Assembly: GCF_020184175.1 (NCBI RefSeq)
Contig: NC_065531.1
Coordinates: 7,213,213 to 7,277,212, forward strand
Length of the DNA: 64,000 nt
Source of the DNA: Aphis gossypii
Taxonomy: Eukaryota; Arthropoda; Insecta; Hemiptera; Aphididae
Direction: 5' to 3'
Shown: positions 1 through 13,089 of the stretch, piece by piece
Layout: every line of letters begins with the position of its first letter
Numbering within the stretch: position 1 is the first letter of the stretch
The notes under the pieces: model-generated
Told to the model about the DNA's origin: nothing
Databases searched by the model: none
Seen by the model: the letters and a program-made list of their open reading frames with translations, nothing else
Translations under genes and position numbers: made by a program

Positions 1-560
1 TTTTGATAAGCTGTGCAGAAAAAAGTAAAATGTGTGCCTATACAAAAGGTTGATAAATCAAAACTGTTATTTTTCCTCCCCGCAGTTTTATCCCATAATA
101 ACAATGATGATAATAACTATTGCAATAGTCATAATAAAAGATTTGAAACTGTAGATGTCATTTATAGCGATCGCGCGACATCAATAATTGTGAAAATCGT
201 TTCTCCCCACATCAACGCCACGCAACACACGGGATGTCGACCGTTTTAAATCAAAACACCAACAATCACATTTTACAGTAATAATAATATATAATACTCT
301 TATAGTGTGTACTGTACATTGCCAACAATGTATATTTCCAAATCCCGGCATTCGTAAATTCATCGCCGCCGTTAACGTTCGGAAAAAAAATACGATTAAA
401 TCCGTTTTACACTTTTCACTGCATAATATATACAACCTAACCGGCATTATACAATATACATATTACGTTATTGGTATACATATGTAATATTATAATAATA
501 TGTGTGCGTGCGCATGAATAAATCATAACCACACCACCGCACCGGATTTATACCGAATAT
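1..560. other. CpG-richer non-coding patch at left edge
   Basis: This stretch is visibly richer in CG dinucleotides (for example around 168-180, 205-240 and 360-382) than the rest of the left flank. No credible ORF or splice-bounded exon is seen in it. In AT-rich insect DNA such patches often mark promoters or first exons of a neighbouring gene, here one lying to the left of the window. A possible splice donor follows a CACGTG box near 750, but no coding frame leads into it. Confidence 0.25.
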
Positions 561-3500
561 GACGACCCAGTGCTACAACAATATTTTTGCACTTGATATT
601 AAACATATTATTATACTATAATATATATACACACGTCCGTGATGATTTCTATAGAGATAATCAATTTTTCAAATGGTGATTTTGGTGTGAAACCGTTTTT
701 TGGCACCAAAGTCTAATTTCACGTCAAACGACATCGGGAGTCACGTGGTTGGTGAGTTCTGAGGTCTCGTCATTAAAGTCTATATGACAAAGGTTATATA
801 AGGCTATAAGGTTAATTATTGCCTATTATTATAATTTTGATGTTTTTACAGAAGTTATATTATTATAATTTTTTTTCACAAGCTTAAAAAAAACATTATT
901 TACCTAATAGTATTGTTGTTTAACCTAATTAAATAAATTTACCTGTATAAAAACTCAATAATGGTACTTACGCAAACCCTGTTATTAGCTTATAACTATA
1001 AAGTAAAAATAATATAATAGATTTATATACATTGAAGATAAACAGTATTTAATACGATAAATTTAACTATAAAATAAATAAATACGTCTTCTTTTTAGTT
1101 ATTTTAACAGATTTTGTTTTTGATGCTCAATATTCTATAACTGATTTTTTAGATAGTTATAACAAATACTTTTCAATTAAAATGTTCAGAAGTATATTTA
1201 AATGAGAGTTTTATTTTTTATTTCATGCATAAACTCGATTATAATAATAAAAAAAAATATTAAATTTCATTTTCCAGGAAAAAAGTATACACTTGTAAGT
1301 AGTAAAAAATCTCCACTGTAAAGCAATTTTACCTAGTTTAAACAAAAAAACTTTACCTATTTTATATTTATCTATTCATATTATAAACCAAATACTTTAG
1401 GATTTAGAACAAAGTTTTATTACAAATACATATTTGATTTAAAATCACCGATCGACGTTGTATATAATACATTTGAGACTGATTAAGGTTATAAAATTAA
1501 TTTTCAGTTTGAATAATATTTTTACAAAAAATAATAGATAGTATTTTAACATTGATTTAAAAACGTTATTTCAATTGGTTTCTTTACAAAAGGTATTCGC
1601 TTTATATTCATATACCTACTAACTAATTCATTGTTATATTTTAATTTATGAAATTACTGAAATAACTACTACGACCCTCATATAAAAAATTGTAATACCT
1701 ATTATAAACTACGACAGTCAACAAGCTTCAAATACTGACCAATTGGTGTTTTTATACAAACTGGGGAAAAAGAAATCTTTTGCTTATTTTTTATTCAGAT
1801 AATGGAAAAATTTTTACAATAGCAATAACAATAATATTATCAAAAATAAATTTAAAATAACACTTATTTATTTTAAATTTTTAATAAAATCGTATTATGC
1901 AATAATATATTTTATAAGCCAAAATAATATGAGAATAAACTTTATAGATGTCAAAATGTATTACGTATCACATACCTATAATTGAACATTAACACATATA
2001 TCTAGTACTTACGTCCACAGTTTATCAAAAAATTGCATAAATACAATCTACATTATATCATAATTCATATTTATATTATACATCTTATTCTAATAATTTT
2101 TCTTACTAAAATCGTTACTGAATATCTTATTTATGAGTTATATGATTTCATTTTTTTTATTTTTTTTTGACTGGAGCACTGAATGTATTGGTTTTTTTTT
2201 TTATTCTAGGATATATTTTGGAACAGACAAATTGTTATAAAATTGAATTAAATGTAAGCTTAGGTAGCCATAGAAGATGAGTTCATTTGATGAATACTTT
2301 CATGTGCTTATCAACCATTATTTTATGTTTGAGATCAAGGTGAATTGTTTTCACATACAGTTGAAAATAATTCCTCTTTATCTTCGACCAAATTTTGTGG
2401 CCTTGTTTAGTCTATCTAACGGGTAACTTGCTAGTGTTTTGTTTAGTAGTTTCGTATTCGTGTAATAAACGGAGATATCCTGGTGGTTTATAGAGTTTGA
2501 AGAAAATCGTCTCATTCATCTTGTTGACGTGTTATTAGATGGTTTGTATACGGGCTATTTTGTTGTTTACTTGACGTTTGATGGTCAAGTCGTGGTTTCG
2601 TTAACATCGCTCGTGGTTAAATCAGTTGTTGTAGGTTGTTTCGATGATTTTTTAGATGGTAAGTTGTGGCAAGTTATTACAGTTAATGTTGTTCTTCTAA
2701 ATGGCTGAACTACCTTCAATTGATTGAATGTCTATGCAGATGATTTGTCCCATGATTTCCCAAACAAAATATTGCTTACTATTTCACTAGTTTTACTTAG
2801 ATTTCAACACTAAATTAAATTAATTTTATAAACAAAAAACACACTTAATTTTTTCCTTCATCTACTTACCGATGAAATATATCACATGTACCATATATGT
2901 GTATGCGTCCACTTGGGAAATGGAGAGCATAAAAAATGCTTACAATTAATGTATAGGAATATTAAGGGTTGGAAAATTATGAATTACATGAACTAAACTT
3001 GTTAAAATTATTTTATTTATAATTAGTGACAATTAATTTATAATCTGTTACAATATTTTCTAATAACTTTAAAATGTAACTCGTTACAATTATTATTGTG
3101 ACTTTAAATAAAGGATGCATATTATATGTGATGTATTTAATGCTGCATGTGTATAAAATTGTATATTATAATAGTAAATTATTTAAGTACTTGTTATAAT
3201 AAACAATTGGTTTTTTAATTAATATCATGGTTATAATAGTATTGACTATTTATAATTTTAAATTAAAATATAGAGGTAGTTTATCATTTGATCATATATA
3301 ATATTTTTATCTTAAATGTTCTCCATTTACATCAGTAATATTAAAAAAAGAAAAATAATATAAATGGTAAATATAACATTTTATTTTATAATAAAAAGGA
3401 TTTATAATAGTATTTTACATTTGTACAAACCGGTGTATAATTATTTATTAAATTGTTCGTGTCCGTATACCTATATTTCGTGTAAAACAATATATTTTAG

Positions 3501-4731
3501 TAATTTGATGTTAATATATATTCTTTTTATATATTTAATAATATTATCTATGAGTAAATAGTAGTTATTATTATTTTTTTTTTATGATAAATGTTTTAAT
3601 AAAATTCAATATTAATTTAGTATTAACTTCCATAATGTATTTTTTCACGAATCCTTCATTCAGTTTTAACTAATTGCAAGTTTGTATTTACAAACTTGAC
3701 TATAATGAAATTAAAAACTTCTGTAGACGTGATGATGAAATATTTGGTTGTTTTTTTTTTTTTTTTACAAAATTAACAATCACGTAAATTTTACTTGAAT
3801 AATTTTGTTTAATTTTTGACGATTATAAATTATAATATGTTTTGCACGCAGTAAACAAAATCATTTCGCTAGTTATCACTCATTAACGTTATGACGTGCA
3901 TTAAGATTAAACAGAATAAAAAAAAGTAAAATTGACACATAATCAAAAATTAATTTGTTTACAAGATAAATCACTTTACGCACATGTCTTGTGCACCTAT
4001 ATACATGAATTAATATACGTCGATTTTAAATCTAAAACAGATGAAGTTACCTGAAAATATAGAAATAAAAAAACTATAACATTGAATTAATTGAATTTTA
4101 GTATTGTCATCTCAAATATGTGTGGTATTTAAAATATGTCAACACATCTACGCCACGTACGTGCCTGTCACACATAATAGTAATAATATACACGCGACCA
4201 GTTTCACGAAGGTATTTTCCAACGGTACCAAAATTCTTGAAAACAACCTGATATTAAAAGTATTTAGCGATTTATAAAGCGTAAAAGTTTTCTGCTGAGT
4301 GATTGGGATTGTTTAGATTTAGTAAAATGTTGGGAAAAATAATATACAATGTGTATGGTTACCGATTGGTATAAAATGAAATAACAATAATGCACTTGAT
4401 GTCATCAAAATGTCAAACAAGCGTATGATATCAGTATATAATAAAAATAATATAAAAATTACCCTAAGCACATAACTGCAACTAATTTACCATATTTGGG
4501 TGATTCCTCAATAATAAAAATATTTATGAAGACAAGTACGTGCATTTATATAACATAAATATTGAATATACAATTTTCAAAAATGACCAATAAATTAAAA
4601 AGTTTTATAAAATAAACCGATAAACGTACTTCAGTACTGAAAAAATATATAAAATTGTTCTTTTAGAAATTTATAAATACTCATTTGAAATGCATACACA
4701 TGGTTATTTTTGACATATTAAAATCTTATAT
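561..4731. other. non-coding left flank
   Basis: AT-rich sequence with only short chance ORFs and no exon I can support. The one compositional anomaly is 2450-2710, where the + strand is strongly G+T-rich and carries an uninterrupted frame of about 80 codons (roughly 2471-2710). It has no start codon, no splice context and no family resemblance that I recognise. Confidence 0.5.
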
Positions 4732-4891
4732 CAATGATTTTCACACTAAGAGTTTTGATTATTTTGTATATGTGTAGTAGCACTTTATTTAAAAAATAAT
4801 TAAATATAGTGATTTTAAGAAAATGATTATAGTGTGAAATTTTTGTAAAGAGCACAAAGTACCGTGTTAAAAAAAAGTTTGAAAACCACTG
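4732..4891. mobile_element. degraded hAT-type MITE (160 bp)
   Basis: The ends form an imperfect terminal inverted repeat: CAATGATTTTCACACT at the left, and the reverse complement of the right end reads CAGTGGTTTTCAAACT. The flanking 8-mers TCTTATAT and TATTATAC agree at 6 of 8 positions, as expected for an old hAT 8-bp duplication. There is no coding capacity, so it is a non-autonomous element. Confidence 0.55.
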
Positions 4892-5279
4892 TATTATACG
4901 AAGAATAACGATTTTAGTATTTTGTTGTAATTTAATAAACGTACAACTTTATGTACCTATATAAGATGGAAAACAATAAGTATAGACTTAATCATCAGTC
5001 ATCATATTGACACATGGCCCAAGGGCCTTGAAGAAATAATAACTTAATTCATCATGACTTTGCCTATATTGAACTCCTTATAAGATCAATATTTATTGTT
5101 TTGCAACTAAGTTGGATTGGATAATAACAATAATGCATTTAAAACTATAAATATGAATATATAGAATGCTCGAAAAATAAAATTTATATTTTGAAACCAT
5201 TTAAAATAATTAATAAAATCAAAAAATATATTTTAAGCGTCGGGTTCGGTATTTCTCACGTACATGAATTAAAATTAAA

Positions 5280-5720
5280 AAGATTCTTATTAGATTTTAT
5301 TTAAGTTTGGAATCTCAAATTCTCAGTTATATTTTGTTAAAAAATAGTAATAACTAGATTATGTGAACATTTCAAGTAAAAGAAAAAAATCCTTTTGCAG
5401 AATAGAAAAATAGCGATAATATACGCAATGACATGATAATAAACATATTTTAATCTAAAACGGCTTTTCGACTTGAGATAGCTTAAAAACATGCATTTTT
5501 GGTTATATTTGGTTAGCAAATAGTTGCAAAATATCCTAAAATGTAAATTAAAAAAAAAAACCATTTTTATAGATTCCAGGGTACTGAAATGACGTCACTC
5601 TGATACCCGACCAACTAAAAACAGATGTTACTAGATTTCAGATAAGTTAGAAATCTCAAATTTTAAGTGACATTTGATTACAAAATAATGACAAGGTTTT
5701 CTGAAAAATGTATGTAGAAA
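5280..5720. repeat. local diverged direct duplication
   Basis: The block near 5285-5400 (containing GGAATCTCAAATTCTCAG) recurs at 5630-5715 (GAAATCTCAAATTTTAAG), followed in both copies by a similar stretch ending in a poly-A-rich AAAAAAATC segment. A third, weaker copy may lie at 5460-5560. No ORF or transposon ends were recognised. Confidence 0.45.
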
Positions 5721-7032
5721 AAAATCATTTTGAAGAAAAACGATTTTTTTTTACCGAAATTATATTTTAAACTTCTATTCAAGTTACAGAAAAGGTTATC
5801 GTAGTTAAATTTAATTTAAAAAATTGTTATAACAATATTTTGTAATTCGTAAAAGTTTCTCTAGCGCAACGCAGCTTATGTTTTTGGACAACAATTAATT
5901 CAACCTACTGTACTCGTATTACTAATAAATAATAATAGTAAAATAAATTACTATGACAGGTATATAAAACAAAATATAGTTATCATAAAATATTATAGTT
6001 CAGAATTGTTTTTCATATGCAATGATTTATCATTGAATTCTAATTGAACACATCTATTATACATCTATTATATAGTGACATACTCAATGATGAACTTCAC
6101 ACACACCAACTTTATAGTACAGTAATTAACTGTTTGTTTTGTTATTATTATTTAATATGTATTTATAACTTGTCAACAATATTAATTTGCAATATTTTGA
6201 TAATGTTAATTCATGGCAAACCTTTCAAAGAAAAATTTAAAGAAATGAATTATTTATTTATTTATTCTGTCTAATGTTTATACACGCTCAATTTAATGAT
6301 TTAGACGTTATATATATATATATATGTACAAGTCGGTACTTCAACACTATAAAATAATTTATTAGCAAGATAAAAATTGATTGTTTTATGTTAAAACTAT
6401 TTTGTCACTATCGTATATTTAAATCGATACTTCCTAATTTTGACTTATACTAATTACTAATTAGTAATTACTTACAAGTATTTATAATACACACAATCAA
6501 AATAATATAATTTTCTTTATGTTTTGTTCTACAGTGACAGTATTAAGTGAAAAGTTTAAAAAAAGTTTAGTGAAAAACCTTCTTTTATCCAATTTATACA
6601 CTCCTAGCTATTTTACATACATTAAGACTTAATACAATTTTTTATTTTTATATACCTATTACTAATTTTAGGGCTTTAGGATACTAAAACTTTACTAATA
6701 ACTTACTATTCAATAAAACGATTTGTTGCAAATTACTTAAATGTTTTCTTGCCCTAATTTTTAATTTTAATAACGTGTATATGTTTCATTCGGTAACAAT
6801 ATATCTGTACCATGACTTTATGTAAACAGTGTATTTAATATAACATTGCACATAAAATGTATGTCTTGTATCAAACTAAGTTTAAAACTTATAGTTGCAT
6901 TTGCTCATACCCATTAGTCAAATAAGCATTATTGACTCACGTGGTAAAAGAACAAAATACGAAAATTAAATTTTAACTTAACGATTTGTGACGATTTGTT
7001 CAAATTGTTTTTAGCAAGAAACTATAAAAATT

Positions 7033-7038
7033 TCAGTG
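7033..7038 (+). promoter_or_regulatory. candidate initiator of gene A
   Basis: TCAGTG matches the arthropod initiator core TCAGT and lies 40 bp before the ATG of gene A. The paralogous gene B has the same TTCAGTG at a similar distance (about 35 bp) from its ATG. The TATAAAAA at 7023-7030 is too close to serve as its TATA box. Confidence 0.4.
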
Positions 7039-7078
7039 AAGTATAATTTTTGATTATTGAGTAATTTATTTATTAAAA

Positions 7079-10000
7079 ATGAAAATTATTGGTATTCAGC
7101 GTAATTTAACTTTTTTTTTTATTATTTTTTTCTTTTGCCATATTATGATAAATTGTGATGATGATAGTGATGATGATAGTGATGATAAAATATTAATCGG
7201 TAACATTAAATTACTAATTAAAATATAAGTTATTTTTTATTTTTTTTTTATTATAAGTTATGATACTAAAATAAGTTATAATTTATATAATTCTACGCCT
7301 TGTTTATAATGTATTACATTTATTCGTTTTCCTGATCTTATAAATTTTGTATTATCATATTTAAGTACAAATCAAGTGACTTATGAATTTATTTAAAACG
7401 CACGTAATTTATGATTCGTTTAAATTAAATATAAACTTATATTGTTTAACTATTTAGAATAAAAACATTCTAAGTTTAAAGATGAACACTAAACATTTCC
7501 TGTAAATAAAACGTACAAAGCGTAATGCTATATATTTTGTTCTAAAAATGTAATTATGATTTTAAACATTTTTAATATCAAATGACATGATAATATAAAT
7601 ATTTATACGAAAAGCGGACTTAAATGATATTACTTATAATATTTTTTCGCCCGAGATGGTAACTATTTTTTTATTATTTTTTTTTTTCTAGAAAATTGTG
7701 AAGGTAATATTACTGATCCATAATATCAAAATTGTTTACATTATACAAACAATTATTAAGTGATGTAACTTGTGTTAAAGATCTTGAATACAAAACTAAG
7801 TATATGTATATGGGGACAAATGCTTTAATATATCACATTAGATGAAAATAACTCTTGTTTATAACTTTATGAATTATGAATAACATTTAAAAATATTAAA
7901 TATTGTGTAAAATATGTTTAGTTTCATTTAATGCGATAATTATTAGGAATTGTTGATTGTCGTCGTCGGAAATTCATTAAATGTTTTCGATGTAGTTAAA
8001 AAGATTAAAAGAGGAGATTTCAAAATTGGCATTATTATGGGAACTAGGCAAAACGCTGACAGTCAAAACGTCAACAGATTAAAATTTCAATAGTTAAAAT
8101 ATTGAAAAAGACGAAGTACTAGTCCTTTTTATTAGTGTATTATTTTTTTATTAGTGTTAGTTCTTTCTTGGGATTGGATGATTCATTTTCAATAATGTAC
8201 GCAAAGATAAATACATCATTAGTGTTTAATTTGTCATATTACGATATTTAATTTTATTGCTCATTAAATTTCTTCCACCGTGGCTAATTGCGAAATGAGT
8301 TAAAATATCGAACATACGTAACATTCTATAATCCTATATTGTTTTATTTAATATTTTTACTGACAACTTTGATGATTTTAATTGATCCAAACGACAGTTA
8401 TATTCGTACTTAACCTAACCCTTTGTTACAATTGCGTTTTTGTAAAATATTTATACAATTAATTATATGTTATAGGTACTTAAATACTTTTATTCTTTAT
8501 AAAATTAAATCTTTAATATTATCTTTTTAATAAGATTTCCAAAAAGTTGATTTACAACTTCTGATTTTGTGCTTACAAATATTTTATTTACAATAACGGC
8601 TTACTAATTGATGACCAAATATTAAATTGAAAAGATAATGTTGGTTGGTCAACTTCACGGACATTTACACTCGGAGTAATGGAAATCTTACGTGAAAACA
8701 TATTCATATATATTGGAAACCTACTTAAGGTAAAAATATGCAATTGAAAAACAAAAAAGTTGTGGTTTAGTTGAATTTTAATATTATATACAACGTATAT
8801 ATATGTTTTCATGTATTATGTATACAGAATGTATTAAATGTTTCGTACCACCATAATTATGTTCATGGCAAAACGGGGTATAGAAATTTTGTTTTTTTTT
8901 TTCAAAAGGAATGTTTATGATATTGATGCGGATAAAGTGGATTCTTCTTTTATATAACTATTAAAAACTCGCATTTAAATCTATTGACGTGCCATTGTGT
9001 CAAAGTGATACTTATAATAATACTGGAAACCTATTCTGTACTTTAATAGTGATATGGGTATACTATGTAGTTATTATAGGTAATTTTACTTTTTATAAAA
9101 AATATAATATTAATATAATAATATATTTACAGATTTACTAAAAGACAATTTCAATTTTACTGGTATGTATGGTTTGAATTAAGGATTTAAGGAATGAAAT
9201 GAATAAAATACAATATATTTATCTAATAATATTTAATTCCTTGATACAAATACCAATGTATCATCTATTCAGAATATACTTTTCTATAATCATTTAATGA
9301 GTGAAATAAAAACACATTATAACTATAAAATTGATGAAATTATTGGGTTAAGTCATGCCTACATATTTTTATGCTATACATTTTATTACAGGGAATATTC
9401 CTAATGACTTAGAAGTTGATATAGAAGGTATTAAGCATTTTCATCGAATTTTATTAGAATTAAAATATTTAAGACTAAACCTCAAATCATTTTTAAGTTA
9501 AGTTAAGTATTTTTAATATTGGTTGGTGTAAGAGAGTTTAATAACTGGAAATGTAGGTTTTAATCTTCACAGGGTATACTAAAAGAAACCACAATAAAAT
9601 CTGTTTCAATATTTCAGTGAAGGCGTTTTAAGCTACCCCTCTAGATTTTTAATTAGTTTTATAGTCTGTAACTTATAGGTCATCAACCTTTTTTTCTATT
9701 GTCATAAAATTGATAATTTTGTCTTCGCTTTTTACCTAGCAAATGGGGTGGATTCTTTAACAGCTATAAGCACATGACCATTTTTAACAAAGTCAATTCA
9801 GAAGGAAATTTAAACGCTATTATCAAGAATACTTCCCAAAATACGGTTTTATGCACTTCAATTATCTTTAGATAAGTACATTTAACTCTGCACTTGCAAC
9901 AACCTGTCATGGATTTAATCCAAATGACATGAAGCAGTTTATTATAATGAGATAGTACATCGTCGATTGACAGTAGAAACCCGAACACTATGTCTCTAAG

Positions 10001-12973
10001 TATTTTCTTTGATGCATTTTAATGTATTCTATAAATATCCTTATCTCATTAATTTTTTAACGTTTATACACAATTATTTGACCAACGATGAGTAATGAAT
10101 TCCAATTTTTGATTAGAATTAACGCTTCACCCTCGAAGTAGCTGTTATTACTTCTTCAGTGCTTTATCCTTGACTGAAGTCAAACTAATTTTTATCAATA
10201 CCATAAACTTCGTAGAGATGTTTAAGCTATGTATAATTTCTTAGAACTTAAAATATCAGTATCCACAGGAGTTAGTAAATACGAGTACTTCATTTTATGA
10301 GGACGCATCGATACGTTCGTCTATATCTATTCGGAAACTTGTCCAACCTAACCCGGTATTATTGGTAAAGAATTTTTGGGGTTTCAGTTAATCATCATGT
10401 TTAGTATTTCATTAGGCAATCCTTCTGGGCCTTAACCAAATTTCCGGGAGACAAACAGCAGTCTACGTATACCAGTTTTCCAAAGGTAAAGAATAGAGCT
10501 AGGTCAAGTAGTCACTGCTGGACTAACTTTTGGAAACTAATAGTATAAGTGAGTATAAGTAAGTATAACTGCTAATATACAGTTCATAATCCTATTATTA
10601 CTTAATATTATATATCTTTATATATCATCATGATCGACCAATTAGTAAATACCACTACTCATGGAATTTCAATATTGTTATTTTTTAGAAAACATTATTT
10701 GGTTTTTTTACTTAATAACTTTATTAACATTTTATTTTCAGAAAGTATTAGTACGTATTTATATGTTTTTATAGTTTTATATTATAAGAAGATATTGAAT
10801 CTATTTTTATCTTGTTTTATGTCTCATTACGTAAAAGTTTATATTTATTAATTACTTATAAACCTTATAGATTAACCTTTGCACAATTATTTTTTAATTT
10901 ACCTATTATTATTATTTTTAGAGGAACTCAGTACGTATTTTATTAATTTTTTGTTTAAAATATTATGTGTTAGATTTTTGTTTTGTAAGACGTATTTTAT
11001 TAAATTATTTTTTCCACTTAACCATGTGAAATAAAAATAGTAAAATATAAGTACCTCAGTGTTTGTCTTAAAAAAAAGATAAAAAATTTTTTTTTTTATT
11101 TGAATTTAAAGTTTACTTACTGAATCACTGTTGATATTTTTTCGTAATTTTGAATCACAGTAATATTACATTCTGTTTAGAAATAGATAATATTATATTT
11201 GCCTATGTCCTATTTTAAACTAACCTTAACCATGTTACACCACTACAAGTACACAGGCTTTATACGTATCCATATTTGGATAGAACATCTCTTTCAAGTA
11301 TAGTCATAATGGTCAATATGATATCGGTCCTTTGGTAAAAAGAGCATACGTTGCTACACCTATGTGTACACATTTGATAGCTATTACTTACACCTACCTT
11401 ATTTACAAGTAAACTTTAATGAGATAATATTTACTTAAGAGAATTATATCAATAATAATAAAGTTTCATACGAAAATACGACTCCCATTACTTGTTAGTT
11501 AATTTACTCTGTCTTACAAATGTACAATATAGCACCTAGCTAATATAGGTAATAGAATCTAAGTACAATATTTTAAATCTTTGAATTGGACTAAGTTTGA
11601 AAATAATATACAAGTTCTATAAACTACCAATTTTATATCTTCATAAATTATTTCCCAAGAGATAATTATGCATCATTTTACAAAAATTATGTACATATTT
11701 ATACTTCTATATTTTTTAGCTGAATCATTCACCTGTAAGTAAATTTTATGTATTGTTTTTTTTTCTTTTGGTTTTAGAATTAAAACGTAAAATTAAATTT
11801 AGTATGAGTATACCATTATTTTTATTATCTTTCATTTTTTTTCTTAACATCTATTTTTATTTAAGAAAGTTATTTCTAAGTAGAAACCTAAAGATATAAG
11901 AACTAGAAAATACGATGTTTAAAATACAATAACTAATTTTTTTTTAAAGTTTCAAAATAAGGAAAAATTACTGTGTAGTTATAGTACCTACTTATTTATA
12001 AAAATATACGTTATAATATAATATATTCTTATAAATAATAAGTAATTTTCAAAAAAAAAAAAATAAAAACAAAACAAAATTAAAATAAAATAAAATAAAT
12101 TATAGTTTGCAATTAATTCTACTTTATTTATATTTTACAGATTTAGGAAATGGTTATCAAACATTTATCAATAATAATAATAAAAATTATGAGGGTATGA
12201 ATTATTAATTTTAAATAGTAATACCTAACGCTAATTATGATTTAATTTATTAAATATTAATTTCTCATTCAAACATATAATTTGTTTAACTCTGGAACCG
12301 GATCTTAACTTTTTAATAGAAATTTTTATTTAATTTTATAAAGTTATAAGTATTAGAATTTTACATTCAAAACCAAAAAAATATTAAATGTACTTAAATA
12401 CAACTTCTAAAAAATGATAATATTTATATCTGAAAAATAATTTATTCCATAGCGATAAACATATTAATTGTTATTAAAGGCTAAGTGCTTACGAGAAGAT
12501 TTGATATTAGTTACTTCACACGAGTATCGTATTTGTTACATAAAGTACTCACATATAAAGTTACAATATATTAATTTCTAGACAAATTATTTTTTGCTAT
12601 TATAATATTACAATATCATAATAAACACTGGTTCAAAAAATATAAAATCGATTATTTACAATTTTAAAGTTAACTATTAAATGAGCTACAGGGGCTACAA
12701 TTAATATTTAATTTAGTAATAAATATATGAACTTGATAATAATAGACAAGGTATAAATTTATTAGTAACTATTTATAAATTTATAATCAATCATGTATAT
12801 ATGTAAAACAATTATTATATGATTTACAAATCCTCAGAATACATTTATGTTGGAGCATAGTTCAGATAATAATATTTATGTATAAGAAAAACTTTTTTAA
12901 ATGCCATTTTATAAGGTATCTAATTTATTTTTCAGATCCTTTAACAAAATACTGTGAAAACATCTACAAATAA
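7079..12973 (+). CDS. gene A: small secreted microexon protein, bicycle/effector-like
   Basis: Seven exons read by eye: 7079-7199, 7692-7703, 9133-9162, 9392-9427, 11720-11734, 12141-12194, 12936-12973. All introns are GT-AG and all are phase 1; the joined CDS is 306 nt (101 aa) and ends in TAA. Exon 1 begins MKIIGIQRNL, followed by a Phe/Ile-rich signal peptide core (about residues 11-24) and an acidic DDDSDDDSDD tract (27-36). Conserved landmarks shared with gene B (21445-27866) are Cys43 (microexon 2), NFNFT (50-54), SF (69-70), GYQTFI (76-81) and DPLTKYCE (90-97). This gives C43-x33-Y77-x18-C96. Secretion, microexons and uniform phase-1 introns are the published hallmarks of aphid bicycle-type salivary effectors; membership with a single C-Y-C unit is my inference. 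The function is unknown. An additional microexon could have been missed, but the B gene shows the same exon set. Confidence 0.82.
9764..10500 (-). pseudogene. unidentified decayed coding remnant in gene A intron 4
   Basis: This part of the intron between exons 4 and 5 of gene A has higher GC and, on the minus strand, a 74-codon open frame (9764-9988) containing a Cys-cluster of the form CCKCRVKC. More broken coding-like frames extend to about 10500. The Cys pattern resembles small zinc-binding segments of insect transposon-borne proteins, but I cannot name a family. It may explain why this intron (2292 bp) is longer than its counterpart in gene B (1823 bp). Confidence 0.3.
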
Positions 12974-13045
12974 TTTATACAATGATTTTAAAAATAATTT
13001 GAATTTGAATTCATTTTATATATTTTAATAATTGATATTTAAATT

Positions 13046-13051
13046 AATAAA
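13046..13051 (+). terminator. poly(A) signal of gene A
   Basis: A canonical AATAAA lies 73 bp after the gene A stop codon, in the right orientation and before the next repeat begins. Confidence 0.5.
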
Positions 13052-13089
13052 TTGTTGTCAATATTTGAACTTCAAATGCTAATAAAAAA

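Noticed and set aside
3364..3561. 65-codon hydrophobic plus-strand ORF.
   Set aside because: Composition is that of AT-rich chance ORFs (Ile/Tyr/Phe/Lys), with no paralogue, splice context or promoter.
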